From the NCBI GenBank assembly GCA_033060915.1, contig CM065393.1, positions 2,987,001 to 3,051,000 on the forward strand: DNA of 64,000 bases. The letters are read 5' to 3'. The first letter of the stretch is position 1. Each line of letters starts with the position of its first letter. The notes beneath the pieces were generated by a model, which was not told where the DNA came from, ran no database searches, and saw only the letters and a list, made by a program, of their open reading frames with translations. Both the position numbers and the translations under genes were made by a program. Origin of the DNA: Euryodendron excelsum (taxonomy: Eukaryota; Streptophyta; Magnoliopsida; Ericales; Pentaphylacaceae). Positions 1-12,261 of this stretch are shown here, piece after piece.

Positions 1-1807
1 CTTTAATGAGAGAGAAATGAATTGAGCTTCATCTCTCGTCATGTGTCTTGAGCATCCACTATTCAAGTATCAATAGTCCTTTTTGAATTTAGCTTGAAGA
101 CATACCTACAAAATAGTTCACTCGACCTTAGGTACCCAAACCATCTTGGGTCCTTGTGAGTTAGTTCTCAATGACCTCCTTGGAACCCTTGCATTGTTAG
201 GAGCATATGATCTTTGCATGACATAGCATCCAGTAGCAATGTGTCCTACTTCTTGGCAATAAAAACATGAAATCTATGATTTTTCTGTAGAGGGGATAAA
301 TCTGATTTTTGAAATCTTCCTCCTTTTAAAGGGATTAAAACCAAGTCGAGCTTTGTCAAGAGATTATTTTTGTTTTCCAAGAATAGCATCTAATTTTTGT
401 TTTCCATTTACACATCGAAAAAGAGATGTTTGTAAGTGTTTAACTTTTTCTCTCAAAATGCAATTTTCTTTAACCTTTTCTTTTGAAAGAGTGGAATATT
501 TTTAAATAGAACTTTCCTTAACTTCTTCTTTCCAAACACAAATTTCATTTTTCAATTCTCTATTTCCCTTTTGTAAATCCTCATTCTCTTTGGTTAGTAA
601 GAAGGTTATTTTTTATTCTTATCTTTTTGAATTTAACAATCAAATCATCAAATGTATCTTGTAGTTCATTAAATGTAAATTGAGAAGGATTAGGAGATGA
701 TATCTCACTTTTTTCTTCATGAACCATGAGACATAAATTAGCCACTTCCTGAGGTTCGGTTTCCTCTTCGGAGACAGATTCCTCATCATCACTTCAAGTG
801 ATAGTAGCCATTGCTTTTCTTCCTTAACCTTTCCTTCCTTTCTTTTTGAATATGGGGCAGTCAGTTCTTATATAGCCTGGCTTCTTGCATTCAAAGCATA
901 TTATAGTTGATTCTTTGCTAGAATCTCCTTTAGTTTCTTGCTTCTTTCCACTTCTCCATTTTCTCTTCGTAAACCTTTTGAACTTTCTTGTGATAAGAGC
1001 AATGTCTTCATCATCGTCATCACTTGCTGATTCATCTTCTTAAGTGGTGGACTTGAATGCCAGTGATTTCTTTTTCTTATCTTCATCTTCTTGGGCATGT
1101 TCCCTTTGAGTGAACTCATATGTCATGAGAGAGCCCAAGAGTTCTTCGAGAGGCAAGGTGTTAAGGTTCTTAGCTTCTTGAATGGTAGTAACCTTGGCTT
1201 CCCAAGTCTTTGGCAATGATCTTAGAATCTTCATAACCTGTTCACTGTTAGGATAAATTTTTCCAAGAGACTTTAAGCCATTAACAATGCTAGTGAATCT
1301 TGTAAACATATCGGTAATGGACTCATCAGATTTCATCCTAAACAATTCATAGTTATGCACCAAAATATTGATTTTGGACTCCTAGACTTGATTGATAGCC
1401 TCATGAGTTGTCTTAAGTCTATCTCATATTTTCTTGATTTATAAGTAGAAATGCGGTTGAATTCATTAGGATCAAAAGCACAATACAAAATATTCATGGT
1501 TTTAGTATTAAATTACAAAAGCTTCAAATCATCTTCATCCCATTCAGATTCAGGTTTAGGAACTTCAACTCTTTCAACCTTCTTTGTAAGATTTTTGGGA
1601 CTATTTACAATAATTCTCCACAACTCATAATCAATAGATTGTATATATATTCTCATTTTATTTTTTTAGTAAGTGTAATTAGTGTCATTAAACATAGGAG
1701 GTCTATTATTAGATTGACACTCACCTAGAAAGCTTCCAAAATTAGTTGTCATAGATCAATTCCTAGGATGTTAAGTCAAATAAAGAAGTACAAGCTCTGA
1801 TACCAAT
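1..1807 (-). pseudogene. Copia-type gag and start of protease, degenerate (element truncated by window edge)
   Basis: This is the 5' internal part of a minus-strand LTR retrotransposon. Reading from 1807 down, the sequence encodes a UBN2-type copia gag (clearest at 1363-1040, with the stretch DESITDMFTRFTSIVNGLKS). A CCHC zinc knuckle follows near 845-905, where the His has become Tyr (CFECKKPGYIRTDC). Then comes a Glu/Lys-rich coiled-coil tail. At 1-110 lies the start of an aspartic protease, where the expected D-S-G-C-S-R-H-M reads N-S-G-C-S-R-H-M. The frame is broken by stops and shifts, so the element cannot make a working polyprotein. It is a close relative of the complete element at 40824-51596. 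The pol part lies outside the window. Confidence 0.85.
1793..1807 (-). other. Primer binding site, initiator-Met tRNA type
   Basis: On the minus strand this reads ATTGGTATCAGAGCT, directly inside the LTR end at 1808. TGGTATCAGAGC matches the 3' end of plant initiator tRNA-Met, the usual primer of copia elements. It is intact here, unlike the mutated copy at 49874-49888. Confidence 0.85.
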
Positions 1808-3261
1808 TGTTGGCCCAAAAGGCAATCCAAGAGGGGAGGAGGGTGAATTGGATTTTTCAAAATTAATTGCAATTAAGACTAATTAAAATTAATTTAAGCA
1901 ATGTAATAGTAATTCAAGTTTTATGCAATGCAATATAATTAAACAAGAAATGAAAGCAAAGCACAAAATGAGACACCAAGAATTTACCAAGGTTCAACCA
2001 CAACTTGTGGTCTACGTCTTCACCCCAAGATTCCCTTGAAGTCTTCTTCCATTATGCAATATCCAATTACAAGATAGAGGCTAGTTGGAGTACCTAGTTC
2101 ACTCTCCTTGAAGCTTACACCCAAGCTTCAATGTCTCAAGAATTTTGTCCAAGATTTCTAAAACTTACACAAGTGTTTTTCTTAAACTAGAGAACACTCA
2201 AACTCTAACTCACAAATATATAGGAAATATATAAATGAGGTACACACTCTCTATGAAGAGTAGATGGCAATTGAATAGCTCACTAAACGCCAACCCTTGA
2301 GGACAAAGGAAATATTCTGATGTGTAAGGAATGTTCAGCTCAAGATCATTAAATGTTGGAAAAATATTGTATCTCTTGTCAATAAATGTGTTTGGAGTCT
2401 TCTATATAAACTCCCTCATCAATTTGAGCCGTTGGAGGTGGTTGGGGCTTCATTTAATGCTAGATCAAATCAATATAATGTTTAAAAATATAGCCGTTAG
2501 ACCTAGGTGTCGACACCTATACTCTATGTGTCAACACATCATGCTGTTATTTGGTCATTAGCTTGCATGTGTCGACACCTTAAGACAATGTGTCGACACA
2601 TTGTGATTGTCCTTGATCACTGCCTTCTTTGTGTCGACAGCTCAAGACCATTTATCAACACCTGCACTTACATTCATTTAGTCTTGCCCTCTGTTTTCAT
2701 GTGTTGACACCTTGAACCCATGTGTCGACACCTACAGTGCATTCTTCAAGTCTTGTCTTTTGGTTTCATGTGTAGACTACTTGAACCCAAATATTGTGTT
2801 TTATGCTTTTCTTAGCCAATTTAGATAATCCAAGTTCTTCAAGGGGTGTTCACTTTGGGGTATCAAGAAACTCTTAAATGATCTTCAATCAAGTGTAGTT
2901 ACTTGAAGGAGCTCCGATTCAATTTTGGATAGAATTTTCTTTGTTGATCAAACTTGAACAACTTTTGATGCCTTCAAGACCATCTTCTTGAATCTCTAAT
3001 GTATCTTCTAAAAGCTTGATGATTTCTTCTTTAAGTGCCTTCAATCTTTTTAAAATCAATTCATTGGATTGATATTTGAATAGATGCTATTCTTCTCAAT
3101 TTCTCATCCTTAGCTTGTTGTGCATAAGCTTTGTTATTATGCCATAATTTTTTATATACAAAAAGCTATTAAATCTTTAATTTATTTCCTATTTTTTTAC
3201 ACACTAAATAAAGACATTAGAAAATTAACATAAGGTTTGGTTATCATCAAAATCAAGGCAC
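1808..3261 (-). repeat. 5' LTR of the left copia element
   Basis: The stretch begins TGTTGGCC next to the primer binding site and is similar along its length to the LTRs at 40824-42506 and 49889-51596. It holds an array of TGTGTCGACAC-like palindromes at about 2508-2735. A TATA-like CTATATAAA lies near 2400, downstream of the array in minus-strand transcription. The far end (about 3250-3261) stops short of the TGTAGAGTCAACA terminus of the other copies. It is therefore either truncated by about 10 bp or a slightly different subfamily. Confidence 0.8.
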
Positions 3262-3271
3262 TGCGTGAATA

Positions 3272-3511
3272 GACCTGTCTAAAAATTGATGATATATTTG
3301 TTGTTATAAGCAATACTCAACCTATAACCTTAGGCACTATGGTCCATGTGTAATATAGCATTCGAGATAGTTGATGTAATTGAATTGTGTCCGTCACTTT
3401 AACAACTAAGGTAGCTTTGTATTGATTAATTTTTACCATAGACATATTTGTGGCCACAACCTTGTGTATTAGGCTGCTGTTATAGTTATACCGGTCCTAG
3501 AATTGCTATAG
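3272..3511. repeat. Inverted copy of 29985-30236 (non-TE flank)
   Basis: This 240 bp is the reverse complement of the sequence just outside the LTR at 28632-29984. Both copies abut an LTR 5' end at the same position, so an LTR and its outside flank were copied together and now lie in opposite orientation. No coding capacity was seen. Confidence 0.75.
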
Positions 3512-4942
3512 TGATTGTGCTTTAAAAGTGTAATTACAACACCTTAACTTGTGCTTTGTTAGTTCTAATTTAGGATTTTATATGCATTCTTAGCTAGGTT
3601 TTAGTATTAACTAAGTTTGTTTTGCTATTTATAGGTTTTGAGCTTAAATTGGATGACTTCGGATGCAATTCGAATGAAAGACAAATAAGTTTCAAGAAGA
3701 CATTGTTAGAGTACAAGTTGCTGAAGATATCGTACAAGCTGCTGAAGCACGCAAAATCGAAACTTTGGAAGGTCATACCTCTCAAACCAAAAGTGTTACT
3801 AGGGTCTATAATATATCAATTTCATATAGTGTTTCAAGATCTACACAACCAATCGAACGGTCAGTAGCGTTTGAATAAGGTTAGCAATCCATTCGAACGG
3901 CTTGCTAACAGTTTGCACAACTCTATTATTTTTTAGTCTATTTAAGGCCATTTTGGGCCCAAATTTGGGAATCTCTTCTTCTTTTAAATATTTTTAGAAT
4001 TTTTAGAGAGTGGTAGGAGTAGTTTTAGAGAGATAAACTCTAGATTTCTTTGTACTTTTTCATTTTTATTGTAATCAAGCACAATTTTCATGAATTCAAT
4101 GCAAATTTCTATAGAATCAAGTAGCTAATTCTTCTTTTGGGTTCAATTGAGAAGATCATCCAAGGGTTTTAAGATTTTCAAAGGAGGTAAATCATAATTT
4201 CATTTTTCTATCTTATTAAACTACCAATTCTTAGCAATTGAAGTCTAGATCTCTAAGGACACTTAGAATATTGACTATATTTGGTAATTTCAATGCACAA
4301 TTTCTAGATTGATAGTGAAATTGCACAAATCAATGGTATTAGTTTATGCTTCTTAAATTGATTGTAATTCTAACTTCAAATTGTTATTGAATGGATTCTA
4401 TGATAATTATTTCTTGGATCCTATTGAAACCTTATGTTCTTGACTAAATCTTTGGGTTTCCATGCACAAACCTTGAATTTGGTATGGGATTGCTTAGATC
4501 GATGTTATGAATACACAAATCTTATTGTTTATAAATTTAAGTGGATTATCATTGATTTCAATGTTAAATGGTCGAAATCCTCCCAATCAATGGCTTATGA
4601 TGAAGCCAATGATTTGAGTTATCAAACCTTATTTGAAACCTTAGGCGAATTGGATGGTTGAACCAATTGATCCAAATCCTTTATCTTAATAGTTTAATTG
4701 TTTTAATATTGCTTTAGTTTATCCAAATCAATCTTTCAAAATCAAGTGCTTTTTATTTTACCTTTTTAAAAAGTAATTTCATTTGAGTTGTTACAAATTT
4801 TGAGAGAAATAAATGCAAGTTTAAACTTATAGTTCATATTGAACTTGAACTTCAAGAAGAATCAATATACAGACTCACCGGATTATACTACATCGCCAAC
4901 CGTACTCTTGTAGTTATATATGGCACATTCTTAGAGTGATCA
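3512..4942 (+). repeat. 5' LTR of an Athila/Tat-like gypsy element
   Basis: The LTR starts TGATTGTGCTTTAAAAGTGTAAT, an inverted-repeat-like terminus shared by the other Athila-like LTRs here, and ends TCA just before a tRNA-Asp-type primer binding site. It holds TTCGAACGG-type motifs at 3850-3905. A TATA-like CTATTTAAGG lies at about 3938. It is homologous, in inverse orientation, to 28632-29984. Length is 1431 bp. Confidence 0.75.
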
Positions 4943-4948
4943 ATTTTT

Positions 4949-4970
4949 TGCGTCATTGCTGGGGATCAAA
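4949..4970 (+). other. Primer binding site, Athila/Tat type (decayed)
   Basis: TGCGTCATTGCTGGGGATC resembles the plant gypsy consensus TGGCGCCGTTGCCGGGGA (tRNA-Asp primer) with several transitions. It lies a few bases inside the LTR end and fixes the orientation of the element as plus. Confidence 0.7.
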
Positions 4971-5382
4971 GGCATTAGCGAGAATCCAAGCACCTTGGGA
5001 AGCACGACAGCTGGTGGATTGCTTCATCATCAATATTTACTACAACGCAGTAATCTTCGACTAAGGTCTTAGGTCACTTCGTTCCATCCCTTGTACTTGT
5101 GTGCATATTAGATTTAGGATCCTTTCTTTGTTTTTTCCCTTTAGTTTAGATTTGCATTCTAGTTAGGAGGTGGATTACTAGAAGTGATTAGGATCTTTGT
5201 GCTTATTTTCTTATCGGTGGTATTGCTTTTGCCTAAGGAGATTGGAGGTTTCGATTGAATTGAAAATGCTTGAATTGGTAGAAATTTGTATATGGAGATT
5301 GGAGAATTTGGAAAAAAATTGGTGGTTGAGAAATGTGAATTGACTTGTTAATTGTTTATGCATTATATAATATTTTGTGTTC

Positions 5383-6597
5383 ATGACTCAATCAGTAGAC
5401 ATTCAAGAGCGAAACCCAATAGCCATTCCATTATGCTTAGTAGTTCATTTTTTCACACATCATCTCTAAAAGTTGACATAGGCACAATGGAACACTTTTC
5501 TTAATGGGTTGAGAATGACAGTAGTGGGAGCATCCATAGTTATGGTGGTGCGCAAGCACCAGCCCATCGTCAGTTTCTTAAAGACTACTTGAACTTGACG
5601 AGGCATAGTTCTGCCATTCCGTCGTATACATACCATGGGGGTAAAACAAATCTTTACTCAAAAACCTATAATCTGGGTTGGTAGAATGAATCTAACTTTA
5701 GTTGGAGGGGCGAGGGAATGTCAACTCCTCAACAATACCAACCCCCATCCCATTTATATTCAACACCAGCCTACCCTTCATTCTGTCAAACATAAATCCC
5801 ACCACAACCTTATCAGACACAAGTAGATAATGCGTATCAACCTCCTCACAATAGCACACTAGAGGACACTCTAGAGGATACCTTAGAGAATACTTTTCAA
5901 CAAGTCATATAAACTCATGGCGGTGTGAATTCTTGGGTTGACAAAGCCCTTGAACAAAAAGGTTAACTTCTTAAGACTATAAAGGATCAAATAAGCCTAT
6001 TGACACAAGCCTTTGGTGTTCAAGAGAGGGAAGATGTTCCCACTCAATCTCAACCCAATCCCCCTAAACAAGTTCTTATGAGTGATCCCAATCCAACTCT
6101 CCACCAAAAGCAAGTCTATCCCTTCACTATCCTTAAGAATAAGGACATCATAGATCAAGCCATCCTTCCCTAAGAGTATGAGTCTAGGGAAGAAGTTTAT
6201 AAAGTGACTGAAAAAATTATTGAAGATGAGAATAGGGATGAGGAACCTAAGAGACAGGCACCTGAGAGAGAGGAGCCTAAGATTAAGCACTTCAAGTAAG
6301 AAGAAAGTGAGGATGAGAGAGAGGAAAAGTGTGAGGACAAGAGCAAAGAAGACATTAGAGAGAGAAAAGAAACCTCCAAGAGAAGAAAAGAAAGATGAAG
6401 AAAGGAGGGTAGAGCAAGCTAGGAATGTGTCTAAAAAGGATGAGCTTGAACTATTGTCACATGCTTCATTCCCTCATACGTTAACTAAACCTAAAGATGA
6501 GCTTTTATATTCGGAGATTTATGATATGTTTAAGCGAGTGAGAGTGAATATCCCTCTCTTAGATGCAATTAGCAAAATCCTTCCTAAGCCAAGTTTT
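5383..6597 (+). pseudogene. Athila/Tat-like gag remnant, truncated
   Basis: Broken reading frames follow the LTR and primer site. From about 5990 a frame reads through a proline/glutamine-rich stretch with NKDIIDQAILP, then a long charged Glu/Lys/Arg region (6220-6420). The frame shifts there. It ends with the motif LYSEIYDMFKRVRVNIPLLD (6507-6566), typical of the region between gag and protease in Tat/Athila elements. A stop at 6597 follows ILPKPSF, and the protease and pol that should come next are absent because sequence of the HKT block takes over by 6628. The same region recurs in the element at 7393-14017. It is non-functional. Confidence 0.7.
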
Positions 6598-6627
6598 TGA
6601 AACAATTGAGTACAATTAAGCGCAAGT

Positions 6628-7392
6628 TTAAGATTGTTAAATTAATAATATATATACTGCTCAATTTACAAAAATCTATGATAGCATTTTTACACTTTAT
6701 GAGTTTTGAATTGAAAGCTAACAACAATCTCTCGAATGAAAAGACGTTTTGCAAAATAGCATCATGGTTTATTTGTTTCAAGAGAAAAAGCAAGCATAGG
6801 TCAAGGCAAACATTCCTTATGGTTCACCAACAATTGATCACTGTTAGTCGTATTTCAATGTACTATGAATATTTTGTACCCTATTGAATTTCCTTCTGTG
6901 AGTTAAATTATTAAGCAAAATATTCGAAAAGATAATAATTGACTAAACATAATAATTAAGTTCAAGCACCACTAGCTATAAAATAACAAGTCTGCTATGA
7001 TCATTAGTTTCTTTTAAACTTATAAAGACATCCTGTAAATATTGTTTTCTTGTTAGAAAATTTGCACAATTTTAGTGCATTCTTCATTAGAGATTTGTTT
7101 GCTGGTCTTTACACACATTTACATGCATGTATATGCTGCTAACTGGTTGGTTGTGCTTTTTGTTGATCAAATAAGACATGATTGCGTATGGTAGATTTAG
7201 GGTTCTATGATTAAAAGGCAGCCCACCCCGGCTATTGCCGACTGGGGAGAGTTAGATGTGTATACAATCTTCTACCCATGTGGAAAGAGATTATTTCCCT
7301 ATTTTGAGTCTATAACGACCAAATCACACAGTGACTAAAACTTTGTACCCAAAAAGGTAAAACAATACCCTAGTCTCAGTATGGACAAAACT
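6628..7392 (+). repeat. Duplicate of HKT-downstream DNA (copy of 31190-31995)
   Basis: The sequence matches about 31190-31995 in the same orientation, with scattered substitutions and small indels. It is the non-coding DNA found downstream of the HKT gene. Here it is followed at 7393 by an LTR element inserted into it. The short frames inside it are not conserved between the two copies. Confidence 0.8.
7205..7360 (-). mobile_element. SINE-like sequence (tRNA-derived)
   Basis: The stretch with GGCAGCCCACCCCG, then GGGGAGAGTTAGATGTGTA, a pyrimidine-rich CTTCTACCC and AAAGAGATTATTTCC resembles the body of plant Au-type SINEs. The TCACACAGTGACTAAAACTTTGTACC end resembles the complement of their tRNA-like head. 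A second copy lies at 31838-31995. Ends and target duplications are not resolved. Confidence 0.45.
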
Positions 7393-9173
7393 TGACTCGC
7401 CTCCAAATGTGTTCTACAATTGAAGTTAGTTACCCCGCAAGAGTACGGGAGTCGTGATGAAGTATAAACCGGTAATCCTGTATCGTTCTCTCCCAAGTGA
7501 CCTAGCCCAATATAAGTTTTAGACACTCAACTCGCACTAAACTAACTAGGATTGACTAGAATTATGTGAATTGAATCTAAAATAAAAAGGAAAATAAAAA
7601 GGACCGAAAATCTTTTGGTTTTTTATGAGAGTTTTGAATTACTAACCTATTGCAATGAAAATAAAAGTGATTACAACTAGACAATTAAATTAAAGCAAAA
7701 TAAAATTAAACTTAAAACAATTAAAAGGGAATTGAGGTCAAATGATCCAATCACTCAATTTCATCCAAGGCTTCCAATGGAGTTTATAAGTCAAATCAAA
7801 CACAACATTTTAGAGTGTTTGATTCGGAAGATTTAACTTTGAAAATTGATAATTCAGAAGCAATTGAAATTAGATACATGGTCAATGGGAAATCAAATGT
7901 TAATACCATCAATTTAACTAAGATCAATATCAAATTTGTAGTTTGTGCATTGAATTAGTCAAACATAATCAATAACCTAGGTTTTCTAAGGCATATTCAA
8001 TCAATTGATGGGAATGAATTTCTAACAATTGTAGAATATTTATCAAATCAAGGGTCATAAATTAATACCATCGATTTGGGTAATTAAAATCTCCAAACTT
8101 AATCAATAATTTAAGTTTTCTAAAATTCCACATATAATTACTAGGAATTCGAATTCTAGAAAAATGTGGCAATTAATTCATGTGATAACTCCATTGAAAT
8201 TTTTGGATTATTTGGGTTATTTTCACATTTAAACCCAATTTAACAACTAGCTACTTGAATCCATTAGAAAAGCATGTAAAAATGTAAGGAAAGCATATAG
8301 AGATTTAAACTAAACTTTATTTGAATATTAAGAGTGTTTGGTTGCAAGGAAAATACAGGAAAGTGCAAGAAAGTGAAGGAAAATACAATACAATGAAAGA
8401 AAATTACAAATTAACTCTATACTACTCTTACAAAGATAAATCTAAGCTAAAAATAAAAAGCAATGGAAGAACTAACCTTCTTGGTGCTTCTCCCGCTGCC
8501 CCTCTTGCTAAAACTAACCTTAACTACTTTAAAAAAAACCTACAAAACTTCCCTAAAACTCAGCTTTAGACGCAAAAAATGTAATCTGAAAGTCAAAATA
8601 GCATCTGAACAGACTTTGGACGGTGCATCTGACGCGAGTCTGAAGTGTATTTGAACGGTGCATATGACGCTAGTCTAAAGTGCATTCGAAAGGTGCGTCT
8701 AACATGAGTTCAAAGTGCATCCTAACAGTGCGTTTGATGTGAGTCCGAAGTGCGTTTGAACAGTACGTCTGATGATAGTTTGGATGGTATGCTGTTCACT
8801 ATTCGACCCAACAACCTTCCAGCTCACTTTTGACCACCTTAAAGCTTGATTTAGCCAATGCACATTATAGCTAAAGTTGTAGTTCGTGAAGTTTTCTTTA
8901 CAATGGGGCAAAATTCAGCTTAATCGGACATCGAATCAAAAAGCTATGGCCAAAAAACCAAGACAGGTTGAACTTTTCATCACCGGTTTGCTCATTTTGA
9001 ACCCGCTTTGATCATTCTTTGAGTCTATTTGCCTTTATTAGCTCCTATAACCTACAAAACACACACAAAAAATAATCAAAGAAATATATAACTAATATAA
9101 GACAATTAACTAGAATCTAAGTCTAACAATATGGGAATTAAGGGCCTATGATTACACTTTTAGGGTGTAATCA
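7393..9173 (-). repeat. 3' LTR of the gag-only Athila-like element
   Basis: In plus coordinates it starts TGACTCGCC and ends TTTTAGGGTGTAATCA. It is close to 12262-14017 and related to 18834-20416. It carries a tandem array of about 45-bp units (GTGCGTCTGACGTGAGTCTGAAG-like) at 8590-8780. Confidence 0.8.
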
Positions 9174-10706
9174 CAACCCCCAATTTACATTTTGCTAATC
9201 CTTGGCAAAAACTATCCAAAAACATAAAGGATAATCTCCACTTTTGTAGGAGTCACAGATGCATTTAGCTTGCGCACCAAGCCTTTAAACCCCTAGATTA
9301 CCTCTAGTGGACGAGTGGTGTGTCGTGAGGGTTTTAAGTGATGATATTCACAAACATCCTTATGTGAATTGCCAATTAAGATAAGAATAAGGAATAAATG
9401 CATGATCCTACTCAAGTTAACATTGATGCCACTCCAAACTCCATTGAAAACTTCAATCAAGCACAATTTGGATCAACTAAGCCATGTAGAGATAAAGAGG
9501 GCAATGTAGAAGAGGTGAAAGGTAAAGGTAAAGAGATGAAGCAAGTGGTCATATTATGTGTGATCAAAGCATGAAATGATGAATGTAAAACAACTACAGC
9601 TCTCCTTTTTTAATATTCAATACACTTTTCTCTACTTTTCACTCTTCTCTTAAAATATTTTCAACTTTTGAACTCCTCTTCCATTCTTTTCTTCTTTTTA
9701 TTCCTCTTTTTTTTTTTTCTTTTCTTACTTCTTCTTTTGTTTATTTTTTTTTCTTTTCATACTTCTCGTTTTGTTTCCATCTTTTTGTCATCTCTCTTAG
9801 ATTCAACAATTACTTTTTATATTTCAATATGCTCATATGCATTAAACTTCCCAAATCAATCTCTTCTCCCTCTTTTTTTTTCTTTAGCAATGCAAAAACA
9901 CTATTTTCTCACACAGGCGTCCCTTTGCAATACAATAAGAGTGAAAGATCAACAAGGGTCAAGGGAAATGCATGGTTTGGCAATGGAAAACTCATGTCTT
10001 TCAAGAAGTAAAGGGCACAAAATCATATTTAAAATTGTACAACCGAAGCATTTCATAGAGTATAAGTGTCAATATCAAGATCAAAAACTCAACTCATGAA
10101 ATAAATATAAGCATAATGAAGCTATTGAATGAAATGAGGGTGAAGTAACTATCCTTGAGTAAATATAAACGTTCCAAAAGGCAATAAATGCTCTAAAGCT
10201 CACAAGGCAATAATTTACAGTAATGTAAGGATAAAAGTACAAAGACTTGTAACAAATTATGTTATAAAACATTATTGTCCACAATAATGTTATCTCCTCT
10301 ACAAATGCATGAATTAAGCAATCTCCACAACATGTTGGGGAGGAGGAGTGATTCAACATCATCTTAAGTGAAGATACATGCAAAAATTCCTATCTTCTAA
10401 TCTCAAAAGACACTTTCACAAGTTAAATGATTTTTTTTTATAGGGTGCTAAACAAAAGAGCAAAAACAAATAAAATAGAGGCAAAGCCTCTACCCCACCC
10501 CCAACTTAAAATGATGCATTGTTCTCAATGGATGAGAACAAAGCATGAAATGCAAATAAATGGTGAGAAAAAGAAAATAGGCACCCCCAACTTAAAATGA
10601 GAAACAAACTAAAAAAAAATAAAGAAATAAAACAACTACTCCTACTACTACCCAAATTTGAGAGTGAAAATCACCCAATACCACAAAGTGAAAATTTGCC
10701 ATCATC

Positions 10707-11848
10707 CTACACCCCCAACTTAGAGATTTTTAAAGAGTTCATGCAAGCATAAGTATAGACAATAACTACTTCTTTGATGAACTCAATGAAGTAACTTTGA
10801 AGCACATATGGGTAAAAAGGGTCATGGAATGTAGAGAATACAAAATGATCATGCACAAATGTGCCTATTATGCTCATGCCATGACGTGCTTGACCTTTCC
10901 CCTCTTTTGGTTGGTCAGCTATGGGTGTGATGCTTGGTTCCAATGTTGGGACATAGAGCTCCAAAGGCTCCAGTAGAATAGGACTAGGTGCTAGAGGAGT
11001 AAATGTAGGAATCTCATGATCCCTAGACATGGTAGGAATGGCCTCTAGACCATTAACCTCCTCTTTGACATGCATATACCTAATATCTAATAAACCAACA
11101 TCATCATTAAAGGTAATCTCAGTACTACCCCTCTCTTCTTATTTGGAGTCCCCAATTTCGAACTGCCCTCTCTTAAATTCTTCATCTCGAAATTCATTTT
11201 CAATTATTTTCTTACTCGTCGTAGGAACGTCTTCCTTAGACACAAAGTCTTGGGAAAGGATGGTTTGGTCAATGATATCCTCATTCCTATGGTTAGTGAT
11301 GGGATGAGCGGGTTCACTTAGGCACCCTTGCCTAATAAGAATGATTGGAGATGGCACAAGGGACTTGTCCTCTGCTTGGACAACCAAGGTTTGCATTAAA
11401 AGAGTCAATTAACTCTGTATCTCATTAAGGCCCTCACTTACTTTAGAATTCACTTCTCCTTAAAATTTTATCGCTTGTTGAAGAGTGCCCTCTAGAGTAT
11501 CCTCTATAGTGTCCGCTTGTGTGCTAGTGTAAGGAGTGTGATATTCCTCATATGGTAAAAATTGGGCATGGGAATATTCACATGGTGGAGTTTAGTAAGG
11601 TGGAGGTGGTGCATGGTAATAGTTAAAGGGCTCTTGGTAAAAGTGAGGCTTAAAATGATGTTGTGAATATGTGCTATCATATCCCCTATCAAGGTTAAAT
11701 TGATTATACTCTCCAAGATTGGAAGGTGATCATGGAAGCTCCCTTTAGCCATTAGCTCTAAGGTGTTCCCTAATGGACATGTTAGATGATGGATGATGTG
11801 AAAATTTGTCACCAAACATAATGAAATGCACAAACAAATGTAGCTCAT
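10707..11848 (-). pseudogene. Athila-like gag fragments in the non-autonomous element
   Basis: Three short minus-strand frames (11848-11504, 11408-11139 and 11075-10707) form the coding relic of this element. The middle one contains NEDIIDQTILSQDFVSKEDV, matching NKDIIDQAILP and the following acidic residues of the gag relic at 6120-6240. Stops and frameshifts separate the pieces. No zinc knuckle or catalytic motif is visible. From 9174 to 10700 the interior is non-coding, AT-rich and partly poly-pyrimidine (9600-9900). Confidence 0.6.
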
Positions 11849-12235
11849 CGCGCCTTAACAATCATACACAACAATGCTTAATAATTTTCATCCGAACCTC
11901 CAATCTCCGCATAAAAATTTCACTAATTTAAACAATTTCAATCTAACCAAACCTCCAATCTCCATAAGTTATATACCACCAATTTGCAATAAAAACAATC
12001 CACTAGCAATTCTCCAATCAAATTATTAAAAAAAAAAATACAAATCAAAACAAAATAAACCTAAAATAAAGAGAAAAAGAAAGAATGAAAATCTAACATG
12101 GTATCACACAAAAATGGAACGAAGTTACTGAATGGCCTGAGTTGAAGATTCCTCCGTCATGGTAGATTGATGGAGATTCAATACACCAATTGCTCTTCAA
12201 TTCAAAGCTTGTAATACTTGCCTCGCGCCTTTGGT

Positions 12236-12255
12236 CTCCAGCAATGGTGCTAAAA
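12236..12255 (-). other. Primer binding site, Athila/Tat type (decayed)
   Basis: On the minus strand this reads TTTTAGCACCATTGCTGG followed by AGACCAAAGG. This is the tRNA-Asp-type site (TTTTGGCGCCGTTGCCGG) with G-to-A and C-to-T changes. It lies just inside the 5' LTR end at 12262. Confidence 0.7.
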
Positions 12256-12261
12256 ACTTTT

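Noticed and set aside
8590..8780. CRISPR-like regular repeats (also 13430-13630)
   Set aside because: These are direct tandem units of about 45 bp without unique spacers, inside plant LTRs; nothing else prokaryotic is present.
9668..10099. 143-aa frame rich in Phe and Leu
   Set aside because: It is a translation of a poly-pyrimidine tract in the interior of an LTR element; no domain, and it lies on the strand opposite to the element's gag.
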